From the NCBI GenBank assembly GCA_964511575.1, contig CAZEFM010000002.1, positions 1 to 64,000 of the forward strand: a stretch of DNA of 64,000 nucleotides, given 5' to 3'. Under the pieces are notes generated by a model that saw only the letters and a program-made list of their open reading frames with translations, was not told where the DNA came from and searched no databases. Shown piece after piece: positions 8,149-18,037 of this stretch (position 1 is the first letter of the stretch; every line of letters begins with the position of its first letter). The DNA is from CALKHT01 sp964511575. Its GTDB lineage: Bacteria > Planctomycetota > Phycisphaerae > Phycisphaerales > Phycisphaeraceae. The position numbers and the translations under genes are program-made.

Positions 8149-8541
8149 ATGTTGCGTAAGGTGCTGCGAGGCAAGATTCATCGGGCGACGATCACCTATT
8201 GTGATCTGAACTACGTCGGTTCGATCACGATCGATGCGGATCTGCTGCGCGCGGCGGGGATTCGACCGAACGAGGCGGTGCACGTGCTGGACATCGACAA
8301 CGGCGCCCGGTTTGAGACGTATGTGATCCGCGGTGAGCCGGGTTCGGGGGTGATCGGCATCAACGGGGCGGCGGCACACCTGGTCGAAAAGGGTCACAAG
8401 GTCATCATCGTGGCGTACGGCCTGCTGGACGAGCAGCGGATCGATGAGCACGTCGCCAAGGTCGTCCTCGTGGACGAAGCCAACGGGATCGTTGAGCAGT
8501 TGGACTACCCCAGCAGCATCGACGAACCGGCGGTGGTTTGA
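8149..8541 (+). CDS. panD: Aspartate 1-decarboxylase
   Basis: Predicted 130 aa, typical length. PanD decarboxylates L-aspartate to beta-alanine for pantothenate and CoA synthesis. It is made as a proenzyme that cleaves itself between Gly24 and Ser25 to create a pyruvoyl cofactor; YVGSIT here puts the pair at exactly 24-25. The conserved N-terminus MLRKVLRGKIHRATIT and the NGAAAHLVEKG region are both present. The gene has its own promoter with a perfect TATAAT and a short structured leader, and no other pantothenate gene is nearby. It faces hslU, with an inverted-repeat element between them. Confidence 0.97.
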   Translation: MLRKVLRGKIHRATITYCDLNYVGSITIDADLLRAAGIRPNEAVHVLDIDNGARFETYVIRGEPGSGVIGINGAAAHLVEKGHKVIIVAYGLLDEQRIDEHVAKVVLVDEANGIVEQLDYPSSIDEPAVV

Positions 8542-8550
8542 GTTCGCGTC

Positions 8551-8669
8551 TGCCACGAAGGGGCACAAAACCGCACAAGTAAGGGAGCAGGCGCGCGGAC
8601 GATTGCCATCGCGCCTGCGGTGCTGTGTGCGCCCGATCGTTCCTGTGCTTTATGGGCCTTCTCGTGGCA
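8551..8669. repeat. Imperfect long inverted-repeat element between panD and hslU
   Basis: Outer arms TGCCACGAAGG (8551-8561) and CCTTCTCGTGGCA (8657-8669) pair except for two extra bases. Inside, GCACA (8563-8567) pairs with TGTGC (8645-8649). A perfect 9-bp hairpin GCAGGCGCG/CGCGCCTGC (8587-8595/8610-8618) sits in the middle. The element fills the convergent gap and could fold as a bidirectional terminator, or be a copy of a small interspersed repeat. No T-tract is present. Confidence 0.5.
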
Positions 8670-8698
8670 AACGGGATGCTCCGATCATGCCTCACTTC

Positions 8699-10078
<1,380 letters not shown>

Positions 10079-10084
10079 GGTCAT

Positions 10085-10090
10085 ATCGTA
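10085..10090 (-). promoter_or_regulatory. Putative -10 element of a leaderless hslU promoter
   Basis: TACGAT (minus strand) is followed by 6 nt and then the ATG at 10078, the start that best matches HslU homologues. No Shine-Dalgarno sequence precedes that ATG. The -35 is weak. Confidence 0.45.
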
Positions 10091-10301
10091 GCGGGAAAAC
10101 AGGCGCGAGGGTGATGCTCGGTCCCTGCAACCGGGCCAGGCGTTACAGGCGGCGCAACCGACAGGGATTCGCACGTATCGGACTAAACCACCCAGGTGAT
10201 TGGGTCGATGTGGTCGGGGAAAGGCCGTCACGTGGAGCGGTGGCGGCATGGATGGAGGAAGCGTCCCGAACGGACGGCGGGGCGACGGTGGCGGAGAAGT
10301 C

Positions 10302-11477
10302 ATGGCCTTTGGTTTGTCCAACAAGCGTTACTCGCCCATCGGCGTCGACCTCGGGGTCGACTCGATCAAGCTGTTGCAGGTGGTGGCAAGCGACCCGCCT
10401 CAGATGGTGGCGGCGGGCGCGATGACGATCCCCGAATCGGCGCGGAACGACCCGGCGGCACGCTTCGCTTTCGTGGGCGAGGCCCTGCGACAACTGACGC
10501 GCGCCCAGCCGTTCAAGGGAAGAAAGGTCATCTGCTCGATTCCCGCCTGCCAGATGATCCTGCACCAGTTGGATATGCCGCGTGCCGAAGGGGAGAACCT
10601 CGATGTCGCGGTGGCGGAAGCGTTGCGCGAGCGGCTGCACATCGAGCCGTTGCGGATGGTGGTGCGCAGCTTTCAGGTGGAACAGGGGATTCGCGAGGGG
10701 ACGAACCGACAGGAAGTGATAGCGCTGGCGATCGGCCGCGACACCGTCATGCGTTACATCGATGCAGCCCGGAAGGCGAAGCTGGATGTCATCGGCATGC
10801 ACGCGGAGCCCGTGGCGATGCTGCGAGCGTTCGGCCACCTGTACCGCCGCGCGGACGATGCCGCCCGGACCACCTGCTTCATCGACATCGGTGCGGGCAC
10901 GACCAAGGTGGTGATCGCGCACGGTCAGACGATGGTGTTCGCCAAGACGATTCACGCCGGCGGCGACCAGATCACCCGGGAATGCGCCAAGGCGATGCAG
11001 TTGAGCTTCGATGAGGCGCGGCTGGCGCGGTTTCGCGGCGCGGGTGCGTCGCGTGTCGCGCCCACGGTGGGACCAGCGGCCGGAAGCGAACCTGCGGTGG
11101 CGATGCCTCCCACACGGGACGGCGGAGCCGCGCTTGCGGTCGCACCGACACAGGTGGCCACACCGCCCCGGACGTCGCCGGACGACGAAACCATCGACTG
11201 CATCATCGATGAACTGCAACTTTGCGTGCGTTATCACCAGAGCCTCTTCCCCGACCGCCGCATCGAAAAGCTGGTGTTCCTCGGTGGCGAGGCGCATCAC
11301 GTGTCGAACTGTCAGCGCATCGCGCGGGCATTGCGAATCGGAGCACAACTGGGCGATCCGTTGGCGCGCATGGTGCGATTGAGCCAGATGGGCGAGCCCA
11401 CGGGGGTGGACATGCGGCAACCGCAACCGGGTTGGGCGGTGCCGCTGGGGCTGTGCCTCAGCGAAGCGAACCTGTGA
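10302..11477 (+). CDS. pilM: Type IV pilus assembly protein PilM
   Basis: Predicted 391 aa. It has an actin-like ATPase fold: N-terminal phosphate-1 motif GVDLGVDSIKLLQV, later phosphate-2 motif CFIDIGAGTTKVVI, and the C-terminal FLGGEAHH adenosine-site segment. PilM is the cytoplasmic ring component that binds the PilN N-terminus and links it to the assembly ATPase. A Pro/Ala-rich insert lies at ~250-300. The ATG at 10302 has GGAGAAG just upstream. It is the first gene of a five-gene operon (PilM, PilN-like, PilO, PilP-like, PilB), 127 bp before the next. PilA, PilC, PilT and PilQ are not here. Confidence 0.9.
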   Translation: MAFGLSNKRYSPIGVDLGVDSIKLLQVVASDPPQMVAAGAMTIPESARNDPAARFAFVGEALRQLTRAQPFKGRKVICSIPACQMILHQLDMPRAEGENLDVAVAEALRERLHIEPLRMVVRSFQVEQGIREGTNRQEVIALAIGRDTVMRYIDAARKAKLDVIGMHAEPVAMLRAFGHLYRRADDAARTTCFIDIGAGTTKVVIAHGQTMVFAKTIHAGGDQITRECAKAMQLSFDEARLARFRGAGASRVAPTVGPAAGSEPAVAMPPTRDGGAALAVAPTQVATPPRTSPDDETIDCIIDELQLCVRYHQSLFPDRRIEKLVFLGGEAHHVSNCQRIARALRIGAQLGDPLARMVRLSQMGEPTGVDMRQPQPGWAVPLGLCLSEANL

Positions 11478-11604
11478 GAAAAGGATAGGACGTGCGCGGC
11501 GAGTGGCCGGATCATGTGCATTGAGCAAGAAGGCGTTGTTGTCTTTGATCGCTCAGTTTGCACGTTAAGTGGAACATCGCCCCACACGGAAGGGATCAAC
11601 CGTC

Positions 11605-12420
11605 ATGCCGAAGAACATGAGCTTTCTGCCGGAGGATTACCTGGAGAAGCGGATCCAGCGGCGGACCAACCTGATCTGCCTGACGCTGTTCATCCTGGTG
11701 ATGGGCGCGGTGGCGGCGGCGTTCTTCGTGACGGACCGACAGCGCACCGAAGTGCGTCAGCAGCAGCGTCAGGTGCAGCAGGACTTCGTCGAAGCCGCCA
11801 AACGCATCGAACAGCTTGAACAACTGCAGCGCCGCAAGCAGCAGATGATCCGCAAGGCGAAGGTGACATCCGCGTTGATCGAAACGGTGCCGCGCAGCGT
11901 CGTGCTGGCGGAACTGATCAACAACATGCCCACGTCGCTGAGCCTGCTGGAGTTCTCGATGGACACGAAGGTGCTGCATGTGCCGACATCGGCGCAGACA
12001 GCTCTGGAGCGCGCCAAGCAGACCAAGTCCAAGAGCAAGAACAAGAAGGAAGAGGACGCGATCGACGAGGTGGAGATCAAGCCGACGGAGATCACGTTTC
12101 AGTTGCTGGGCGTGGCTCCGACCGACGTGCAGGTGGCACAGTTCATGACGTCGCTGGGGCGGTCGCCGCTCTTCAATGATGTGGCGCTCATCTTCAGCGA
12201 ACAGGTGGCGGTGGATCGGCAGGAAATGCGTCGCTTCCGGATCGACCTGAAGCTGAATCAGGATGTGGACATGCGGTCGCTGAGCCCCAAACGGGTGCGT
12301 CGCGGTCTGCTGCAGAACCCGATGGCCGACACGGTGGAGTTCGATCACGACATTCTGGAGGACGCGGACGCGGCGGTGGTTCCGGCAGGGAACCCGCAGC
12401 GAACGCCAACGGACAGGTGA
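11605..12420 (+). CDS. PilN-like inner-membrane pilus assembly protein
   Basis: Predicted 271 aa. The short cytoplasmic N-terminus MPKNMSFLPEDYLEKR resembles the PilN INLLP-type motif that docks on PilM. One TM helix follows at ~24-44, then a coiled coil (~45-90) and a ferredoxin-like periplasmic domain. A Lys-rich linker (KSKSKNKKEE) splits the periplasmic part. Position between pilM and pilO supports PilN; sequence alone would be weaker evidence. The ATG at 11605 has GGGATCAACCGTC upstream, a modest ribosome site. Confidence 0.82.
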   Translation: MPKNMSFLPEDYLEKRIQRRTNLICLTLFILVMGAVAAAFFVTDRQRTEVRQQQRQVQQDFVEAAKRIEQLEQLQRRKQQMIRKAKVTSALIETVPRSVVLAELINNMPTSLSLLEFSMDTKVLHVPTSAQTALERAKQTKSKSKNKKEEDAIDEVEIKPTEITFQLLGVAPTDVQVAQFMTSLGRSPLFNDVALIFSEQVAVDRQEMRRFRIDLKLNQDVDMRSLSPKRVRRGLLQNPMADTVEFDHDILEDADAAVVPAGNPQRTPTDR

Positions 12421-12462
12421 GTCGTTCGTTGCACTGAGCCTGCCCCTCAAGAGGAGCCGACC

Positions 12463-13014
12463 ATGCGTTTCGGATTGCGCGAGTTCATTTTCATTCTGCT
12501 GCTGCTGGGTGTTCCGGTGGCGGCGTACTACTTTGTGTTCGAGCCGCGAAACCAGCAGATCGCCCAGGCGCGCGAGGAAATCCGCGACAAGCAGGCGAAG
12601 CTGACGCAACTCGAATCCGCCACACGCACCATTCCCGACCTCGACCTTGAGATCGTGAAGCTGGCCGAGGCGGTGGAGGTGTTCGAACAGAAGCTGCCCG
12701 CGGAACAGGAAGTGGAAGTGATCCTCAAGGAGGTCTGGAACCTCGCGGATCGGCACGAACTCAAACCCAAGAGCGTGCGCACGGACAAGACGATCACCAC
12801 CGCACAGTATGCGGAGATGCCGATCAAGATGGTGATTCTGGGCAACTTCGACGGGTTCTACAGCTTTCTGTTGGACCTGGAGCGGTTGCGCCGCATCACG
12901 CGCATGCCCAAGATGAAGCTGAAGAAACTCACGACGGAAGAAGGAAGCATGGAAGCGGAAGTGGTGCTGAGCATCTACTTCGATCCACGGGACCCGCACG
13001 CGACAGGCAAATAA
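12463..13014 (+). CDS. pilO: Type IV pilus assembly protein PilO
   Basis: Predicted 183 aa. It has an N-terminal TM helix (REFIFILLLLGVPVAAYYF), a coiled coil (residues ~28-80) and an alpha/beta C-terminal domain with the PilO-type LGNFDGFYSFLLDLERLRRI segment. PilO pairs with PilN in the inner membrane to align the pilus machine. The ATG at 12463 has GAGGAG six bases upstream. The 42-bp gap to the previous gene indicates one operon. Confidence 0.88.
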   Translation: MRFGLREFIFILLLLGVPVAAYYFVFEPRNQQIAQAREEIRDKQAKLTQLESATRTIPDLDLEIVKLAEAVEVFEQKLPAEQEVEVILKEVWNLADRHELKPKSVRTDKTITTAQYAEMPIKMVILGNFDGFYSFLLDLERLRRITRMPKMKLKKLTTEEGSMEAEVVLSIYFDPRDPHATGK

Positions 13015-13071
13015 GCACGCAGCGGGTCGGCACGCGGCAGGGACACGCTCGACAACGGCAGGGAGCAGGCT

Positions 13072-13824
13072 ATGTCTCAATTCGGGACGGAACAGACGGA
13101 CACGGACCCCGCGGTGAGCGCGGAGGAGCCGCGCACGATGTCGCTGTTGGGCGGTGTTGTCGCGAGTGATGATTCAGCGGACGGGGATGAACTTGCGGCA
13201 ACGACGGATGGCGGGGGGATCCTGGGGCAGACGACGGTGTTGCTGCTGCTGGTCACGCTCATCGCGGCCGGGGCGCTCTATGGCATGCGGTTGACCCAGG
13301 GAGACATCAGCGGCAACGTCAGCGCCGATGTGGAAACGCGCATCGATCAGGTGCTCGCCAAACTCGCCAACCCGGGCAAGTCGGATGCCAATCCGCTGGC
13401 GGAGGAAACGCTGCAGACGCTCTTTCGCGATACCGATGCGATCGTGGCGATGTTCGCTGATGATCCCACCCGGCAGCAGGTGCCGATCGAGTACGTGAAA
13501 AAGAATCCGTTTGCGAACCCACTGGTTGAGAAGAAGCAGGCGGAGGCGAAGAAGCCCAACCCGTCCCACGCGGAGCGCGAGGCGGAAATGCGGCGACGTC
13601 AGCTCCAATCGGAACTCTCCAGCTACAAGTTGCAGACGGTGATGCAGGGCCGCACCCCCGTGGCGATCATCAACGGCCAGCTTATTCAGGCCGGGCAGGA
13701 ACTGGGCAGCTTCACGGTGGGCACGATCGACAGCATGCGTGTGGAGCTGATTGCCGACGACACGGTGTACACCCTCGAGATGGAAAGCGGCGCGTCCGGT
13801 GGATCGCGGCCGCGGCGTCGCTGA
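13072..13824 (+). CDS. PilP/GspC-like periplasmic linker protein with one TM helix
   Basis: Predicted 250 aa. After a ~50-residue acidic cytoplasmic segment comes one TM helix (TTVLLLLVTLIAAGALYGM). A helical, Lys/Ala-rich linker follows. The small C-terminal beta domain (YKLQTVMQGRTPVAIINGQLI, then FTVGTIDSMRVELI) has the pattern of PilP/GspC homology regions that contact the secretin. Position after pilO supports this role. PilP proper is usually a lipoprotein without a cytoplasmic part, so this is a variant or a GspC-like protein. Confidence 0.7.
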   Translation: MSQFGTEQTDTDPAVSAEEPRTMSLLGGVVASDDSADGDELAATTDGGGILGQTTVLLLLVTLIAAGALYGMRLTQGDISGNVSADVETRIDQVLAKLANPGKSDANPLAEETLQTLFRDTDAIVAMFADDPTRQQVPIEYVKKNPFANPLVEKKQAEAKKPNPSHAEREAEMRRRQLQSELSSYKLQTVMQGRTPVAIINGQLIQAGQELGSFTVGTIDSMRVELIADDTVYTLEMESGASGGSRPRRR

Positions 13825-13857
13825 TCGCGCAAACGAGCCTCGGGAAGCGAGAGAGCC

Positions 13858-15687
13858 ATGGCGTTCGATATGTTTCGTGACAGTCGTTCCGATGAGCCGT
13901 CGATCGAGACGTTCGGCGCGTTCCGCGCGGCGGAATCGTTGAGCGATCTGTGGTCGCCCGAGGAGGATGCGAACGACACAAGCAACGCCTTGGTGATGGA
14001 CGTTGGGCAGATGCTGCTCAACGACGGCGCGATCACCGCGGCACAGCTCACCAGCGCGCGAAACGTGGTGGCCAAATCGCCCGGCCGAACGGTGGTGGAC
14101 GTCCTGCTGGAAATGGGCGTTGACGAAGTAGCCGTGCAGACAGCGGTGTCACGCAGTTCGGGGCTGCCGCTGCAGCGGTTCACCGCCGCCGATGTGGATC
14201 TGCGCTACGTTGATCGGCTGGGCCGGGACTACTGCAAGACGCACGGCGTGATCCCGCTGATCTCCGACGGAAACCGTGCCCTGCTGGGCATGACTCACGC
14301 GGACAAGCTGACGGTGCTGGACGAGGTGCGGCATCGTCTGGGCGTGTCGCTCAAGCCGGTGCTGGTCTGCCGCAGGGACATCATCTCCTCGATCGAGTCG
14401 CTGCTGGAGGATGAAAGCGCGGGAGAAACCGTCGCGGTCGATCAGATCATCGCCGGCATCGAGGAAGACGACGTCGAAGTCGTCGAGACGCAGGAAGAGC
14501 AGGTCGACCTCGAAAAGATGGCGGGCGAGTCGCCGGTCATTCGTTTCGTGAACTACCTCATCTTCACCGCGGTGAAGGACGGTGCCAGCGACATTCACAT
14601 TGAACCGCAGGAAAAGAAGCTGCAGATTCGCTTCCGCATCGACGGTGTACTGTTCGAGGCGATGAACCCGCCGGCACACATGCACGCGGCCATCATTTCA
14701 CGTTTGAAGATCATGTCCAACCTGGACATTTCCGAGCGCCGCCTGCCGCAGGACGGTCGTATTCGCGCGATGGTGCACGGCCGCAAGCTGGATCTGCGTC
14801 TGTCCACGCTGCCCACGGCCCAGGGCGAAAAGGCAGTCATGCGTATCCTCGACACACGCTCCATCCAAGTGAAGCTGGATGAGCTGGGCATGGATGAGGA
14901 TGCGCTATTGATGTGGAAACATCAGATATCGCAGCCGCACGGCATCATTCTTGTCACCGGGCCGACGGGTAGCGGTAAGACGACCACGCTCTACGCCTCG
15001 CTGGGACAGATGGACCGCAACCAGTTGAACATCTCCACGGTCGAAGACCCGGTGGAGTATCACCTCAACGGCATCAACCAGGTGCAGACGCACGAGAAGA
15101 TCGGCATGACCTTCGCCGCAGCGCTGCGCAGCCTGTTGCGTCAGGACCCCGACGTCATCATGGTTGGTGAAATTCGCGACGGCGAAACGGCGCGCATCGG
15201 CATTCAGGCGTCGCTCACGGGCCACCTCGTGCTCTCCACGCTGCACACCAACGATGCACCCAGTTCAGTCACGCGACTGATCAACATCGGCGTGGAGCCT
15301 TACCTCATCGGTAGCGCACTGAACGCGTGTCTCGCTCAGCGACTGGTGCGTCGTATCTGCGGCAACTGTCGCGTCCAGAAACCGGGTGATGACAAACTGC
15401 TGGCACAGCTGGCGATGCACGGCATCGACGCGTCGGACCTGTGGATGGGCGAAGGCTGCGACAAGTGCCGCAACACGGGGTACTCCGGGCGTGTCGGTTT
15501 GTACGAACTGCTCGTTCTGGACGACACGCTGCGCGACAAGATCGCAGGCAATCCCAGTGTGACGGAGTTCCGCCGCATGTGTATCGAACGCGGCATGGTC
15601 ACGCTGCGTGAGGACGGCTTTCGCAAGGTGGGACGCGGGCTGACCACGGTTGACGAGGTGCTCCGCGTCACCGAAAGCACCATCTGA
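13858..15687 (+). CDS. pilB: Type IV pilus/type II secretion assembly ATPase (PilB/GspE)
   Basis: Predicted 609 aa. The order is an N-terminal MshEN/GspE-N domain (~40-200), the N2 domain and a RecA-like ATPase. Walker A GPTGSGKT is at 368-375, the Asp box is VEDPVEY, Walker B is DPDVIMVGEIRD, and the His box is LVLSTLHTNDA. A zinc tetracysteine, CGNC at 501-504 and CDKC at 534-537, marks the extension-type PilB/GspE class rather than PilT. It powers pilin assembly at the inner membrane. It is the last gene of the pil operon (33-bp gap), and a GC-rich hairpin follows the stop. Confidence 0.95.
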   Translation: MAFDMFRDSRSDEPSIETFGAFRAAESLSDLWSPEEDANDTSNALVMDVGQMLLNDGAITAAQLTSARNVVAKSPGRTVVDVLLEMGVDEVAVQTAVSRSSGLPLQRFTAADVDLRYVDRLGRDYCKTHGVIPLISDGNRALLGMTHADKLTVLDEVRHRLGVSLKPVLVCRRDIISSIESLLEDESAGETVAVDQIIAGIEEDDVEVVETQEEQVDLEKMAGESPVIRFVNYLIFTAVKDGASDIHIEPQEKKLQIRFRIDGVLFEAMNPPAHMHAAIISRLKIMSNLDISERRLPQDGRIRAMVHGRKLDLRLSTLPTAQGEKAVMRILDTRSIQVKLDELGMDEDALLMWKHQISQPHGIILVTGPTGSGKTTTLYASLGQMDRNQLNISTVEDPVEYHLNGINQVQTHEKIGMTFAAALRSLLRQDPDVIMVGEIRDGETARIGIQASLTGHLVLSTLHTNDAPSSVTRLINIGVEPYLIGSALNACLAQRLVRRICGNCRVQKPGDDKLLAQLAMHGIDASDLWMGEGCDKCRNTGYSGRVGLYELLVLDDTLRDKIAGNPSVTEFRRMCIERGMVTLREDGFRKVGRGLTTVDEVLRVTESTI

Positions 15688-15712
15688 GCCCCGCCACCAC
15701 GACGACCATCTG

Positions 15713-15745
15713 GCGCGATGAGCGGGTGTTGCACCCCGTTCGCGC
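15713..15745 (+). terminator. GC-rich hairpin after the pil operon
   Basis: GCGCGA/TCGCGC outer stem and CGGGTG/CACCCCG inner stem with a TTG loop, starting 26 nt after the PilB stop. No U-rich tail follows, so it may pause or protect the mRNA rather than end transcription alone. Confidence 0.45.
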
Positions 15746-15823
15746 TTGCGGTACGTTCATTTCGATCACGGGGCACATCCTGCGCCTCATCGTTTTCTGT
15801 ATACGGGCCACGGGAGTTTATCC

Positions 15824-16783
15824 ATGCATCGGGTCCTCGCTGCTTTCGTCGTGTGCGGCATGCTCAGCACGTTTGCGTGCCAGGAGTTTTCCAACGTTCA
15901 GTCGAAACACGGTTCATCGAGCGGCACGCTGAAGCTGCCCAGCGTCGATGCGAACGAGGCCGTGGACTACCCGGGCATCCACAACGTGGTCGCGTTTTCT
16001 GAAGGCATCTACAGCGGCTCCGCACCGGAAGACGATACAGCATTCGACACGCTGGCAAAGCTCGGCGTGAAAACAATCATCTCCGTAGACGGCGCGGTGC
16101 CCGAAGTCGACCGCGCCAAGGCGAAGGGCATTCGCTACGTTCACCTGCCGATCAGCTACGGCGGCATTGATGCCGACCAGCAGTTGGCGATCGCGCGGGC
16201 GGTGCGCGATCTGGATGGCCCGATCTACGTGCACTGCCATCACGGCAAGCATCGCAGCGCGGGGGCGGCGGGTTCAGCAGCGGTGATTCTGGGACGCCTC
16301 ACCCCCGAGCAGGCGGTCGAGCGGATGAAGGTGTCCGGCACATCGCCCAGTTACAAGGGGCTGTACAGTTGCGTTGCCACGGCAACAGTGGCGAATGAAG
16401 CAACGCTGCAACAGGCGCGAGCGGACTTCCCCGAGATCACACGGCCGAGCGGCCTCGTGGATTCGATGGTCGCGATCGATCACGCCCTGTCGCATCTCAA
16501 GGAAATTGAAAAGGCGGGCTGGAAGGCGCCGCCGTCGCACCCGGACCTGGTTCCCGCTGCCGAAGCGGGGCGGCTGGCGGACCTGCTGCGCAATCTGCCG
16601 GACGATGCGGAAGTGAAAACGATGCCGACCGAGTTCACCACATTGCTCCGGCGCGACGCGGAGAAGGTGGCGGCGTTTGAGGAAAAGCTCGTGGCGGGCA
16701 ACGCCGATGCGGCGACGTTAAGCGCCGAGTTCCGCGTGATTGCCCAATCGTGCAAGGAATGCCACAGCAAGTATCGCGATTGA
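15824..16783 (+). CDS. Exported dual-specificity-phosphatase-like protein with C-terminal cytochrome c' motif
   Basis: Predicted 319 aa. The N-terminal signal MHRVLAAFVVCGMLSTFAC could be lipoprotein-type, though the -3 residue is unusual. Residues ~40-180 form a tyrosine/dual-specificity phosphatase domain with the catalytic signature VHCHHGKHRS (HCx5R). Residues ~205-319 are helical and end with CKECHSKYRD, the CxxCH haem attachment and basic residue found at the C-terminus of cytochrome c'. Periplasmic location suits covalent haem. The substrate is unknown. Start 15824 was chosen to expose the signal sequence. The gene is tail-to-tail with the next gene (16 bp). Confidence 0.72.
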   Translation: MHRVLAAFVVCGMLSTFACQEFSNVQSKHGSSSGTLKLPSVDANEAVDYPGIHNVVAFSEGIYSGSAPEDDTAFDTLAKLGVKTIISVDGAVPEVDRAKAKGIRYVHLPISYGGIDADQQLAIARAVRDLDGPIYVHCHHGKHRSAGAAGSAAVILGRLTPEQAVERMKVSGTSPSYKGLYSCVATATVANEATLQQARADFPEITRPSGLVDSMVAIDHALSHLKEIEKAGWKAPPSHPDLVPAAEAGRLADLLRNLPDDAEVKTMPTEFTTLLRRDAEKVAAFEEKLVAGNADAATLSAEFRVIAQSCKECHSKYRD

Positions 16784-16799
16784 TTCGATTGGGCGAAGG

Positions 16800-18035
16800 T
16801 CACGCCGCCTGACGCAATTGCTTCTGCGGGCGATTCAACGATGCGATGCGCAGCACCTTGCTGTACACGGAGAAGACCTTCGCCATGCGGCCGGCAAACG
16901 TGTAGTGCTTTTCCACCCGTGCCCTTGCGCGGCGGGCGAATTCGTCGCGCCGATCCGTGCTGGCGAGCAGCGGGGCGATGTGGTTCGGCCAGGTGGATTC
17001 ATCGTGATCGAGCACCACGCCGCAGGCCCCCCATGCGAGCAGGTCGCGCACGCCGCCCACACTGGTCGCCGCAACAGGCACGCCCATCGCCATTGCTTCG
17101 AGCACGACGTTGGGCAACCCCTCGGTACGACTGGGCAGCAGCAACACGTTCATCATCTCGTAGAAGGGCAGCACGTGCTCCTGCCACCCCCAGAACCGCA
17201 CGCATGTGCTCACGTTGAGGTTCTTCGCGAGCTTTTCCAGCGTTTTGCGTTGCGGCCCGTCGCCAACGATGTGCAGCTCGAGGTTGGGATACCCCTGCCG
17301 CAGATACGCCAGCAGGCGAATCGCACGGTCCACACCTTTTTCAATGCTGAGCCTGCCGATGACGCCCATGATCAGCGGGTCGGGTGACACGCCCAACGCC
17401 GTCCGCCGTTCGCGCATTGACATGGTGCGGTGGTAGTCGTTCAGTTCGATGGCGTTGGGGATGTAGCTGATCCTTCGAGGCGACACACCGTGTTCGTAGC
17501 AGTGCTGCACGAGTTGCGGGCTGACCGCGATGACATGGTCGTACCGACGCAGCGCCCAACTGTCGATTTGGGCATAGAAGCGCGTGCGGATCGTCTCACG
17601 GGTGAATCCGTGCACCGTCGAGACGAGCTTCATGGGCCAGAACCTGCGTACGATCAGCCCCAGCACATCAGTTTTGTAATCGTGGGCGTGCCACACCGTG
17701 ACGCGCTGCTGACGGCACAACTGGATGGCGGCACGGATTGATCCCACGTCCAGGGCGCACGTCTCGGCAACCTCAAACAGCCGCATATCAGCCGCGCGGG
17801 CCTGCTGACGGATGGTTTCGATGCCCTTGTCGCGACGAGGGTGAATGTACATCGCCGCCATCCGCAGGCGGTCCGGATTGGCGTACTGCGCGGAGCGCAT
17901 GATGGTTTTGTCCGGCCCACCGCCACTGTTGGCGATGACCCGGGCGTGCAGCACCAGCGGCGCCAGCGCCTGCGATGTGAACCGCAATGGATGTGCTGTG
18001 CTCATGGCAACGTCCGTGAACCGTTCACAATCCAT
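16800..18035 (-). CDS. Glycosyltransferase, GT4 family
   Basis: Predicted 411 aa. GT-B fold with the GT4 hallmarks: an N-terminal HARVIANSGGGPDKTI region, the central donor-site segment VIGRLSIEKGVDRAI, and the C-terminal nucleotide-sugar motif RTEGLPNVVLEAMAMGVPV, containing the paired glutamates. It should add one sugar to a lipid-linked or polysaccharide acceptor on the cytoplasmic membrane face. The start at 18035 lies 2 nt after the stop of the radical SAM gene; an ATG at 18005 is an alternative. Last gene of the minus-strand polysaccharide cluster. Confidence 0.9.
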   Translation of the reverse strand: MDCERFTDVAMSTAHPLRFTSQALAPLVLHARVIANSGGGPDKTIMRSAQYANPDRLRMAAMYIHPRRDKGIETIRQQARAADMRLFEVAETCALDVGSIRAAIQLCRQQRVTVWHAHDYKTDVLGLIVRRFWPMKLVSTVHGFTRETIRTRFYAQIDSWALRRYDHVIAVSPQLVQHCYEHGVSPRRISYIPNAIELNDYHRTMSMRERRTALGVSPDPLIMGVIGRLSIEKGVDRAIRLLAYLRQGYPNLELHIVGDGPQRKTLEKLAKNLNVSTCVRFWGWQEHVLPFYEMMNVLLLPSRTEGLPNVVLEAMAMGVPVAATSVGGVRDLLAWGACGVVLDHDESTWPNHIAPLLASTDRRDEFARRARARVEKHYTFAGRMAKVFSVYSKVLRIASLNRPQKQLRQAA

Positions 18036-18037
18036 GC

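Noticed and set aside
11596..13080. Minus-strand frame of 494 codons opposite the PilN/PilO genes
   Set aside because: His/Leu/Arg-rich antisense of two genes and the gap between them.
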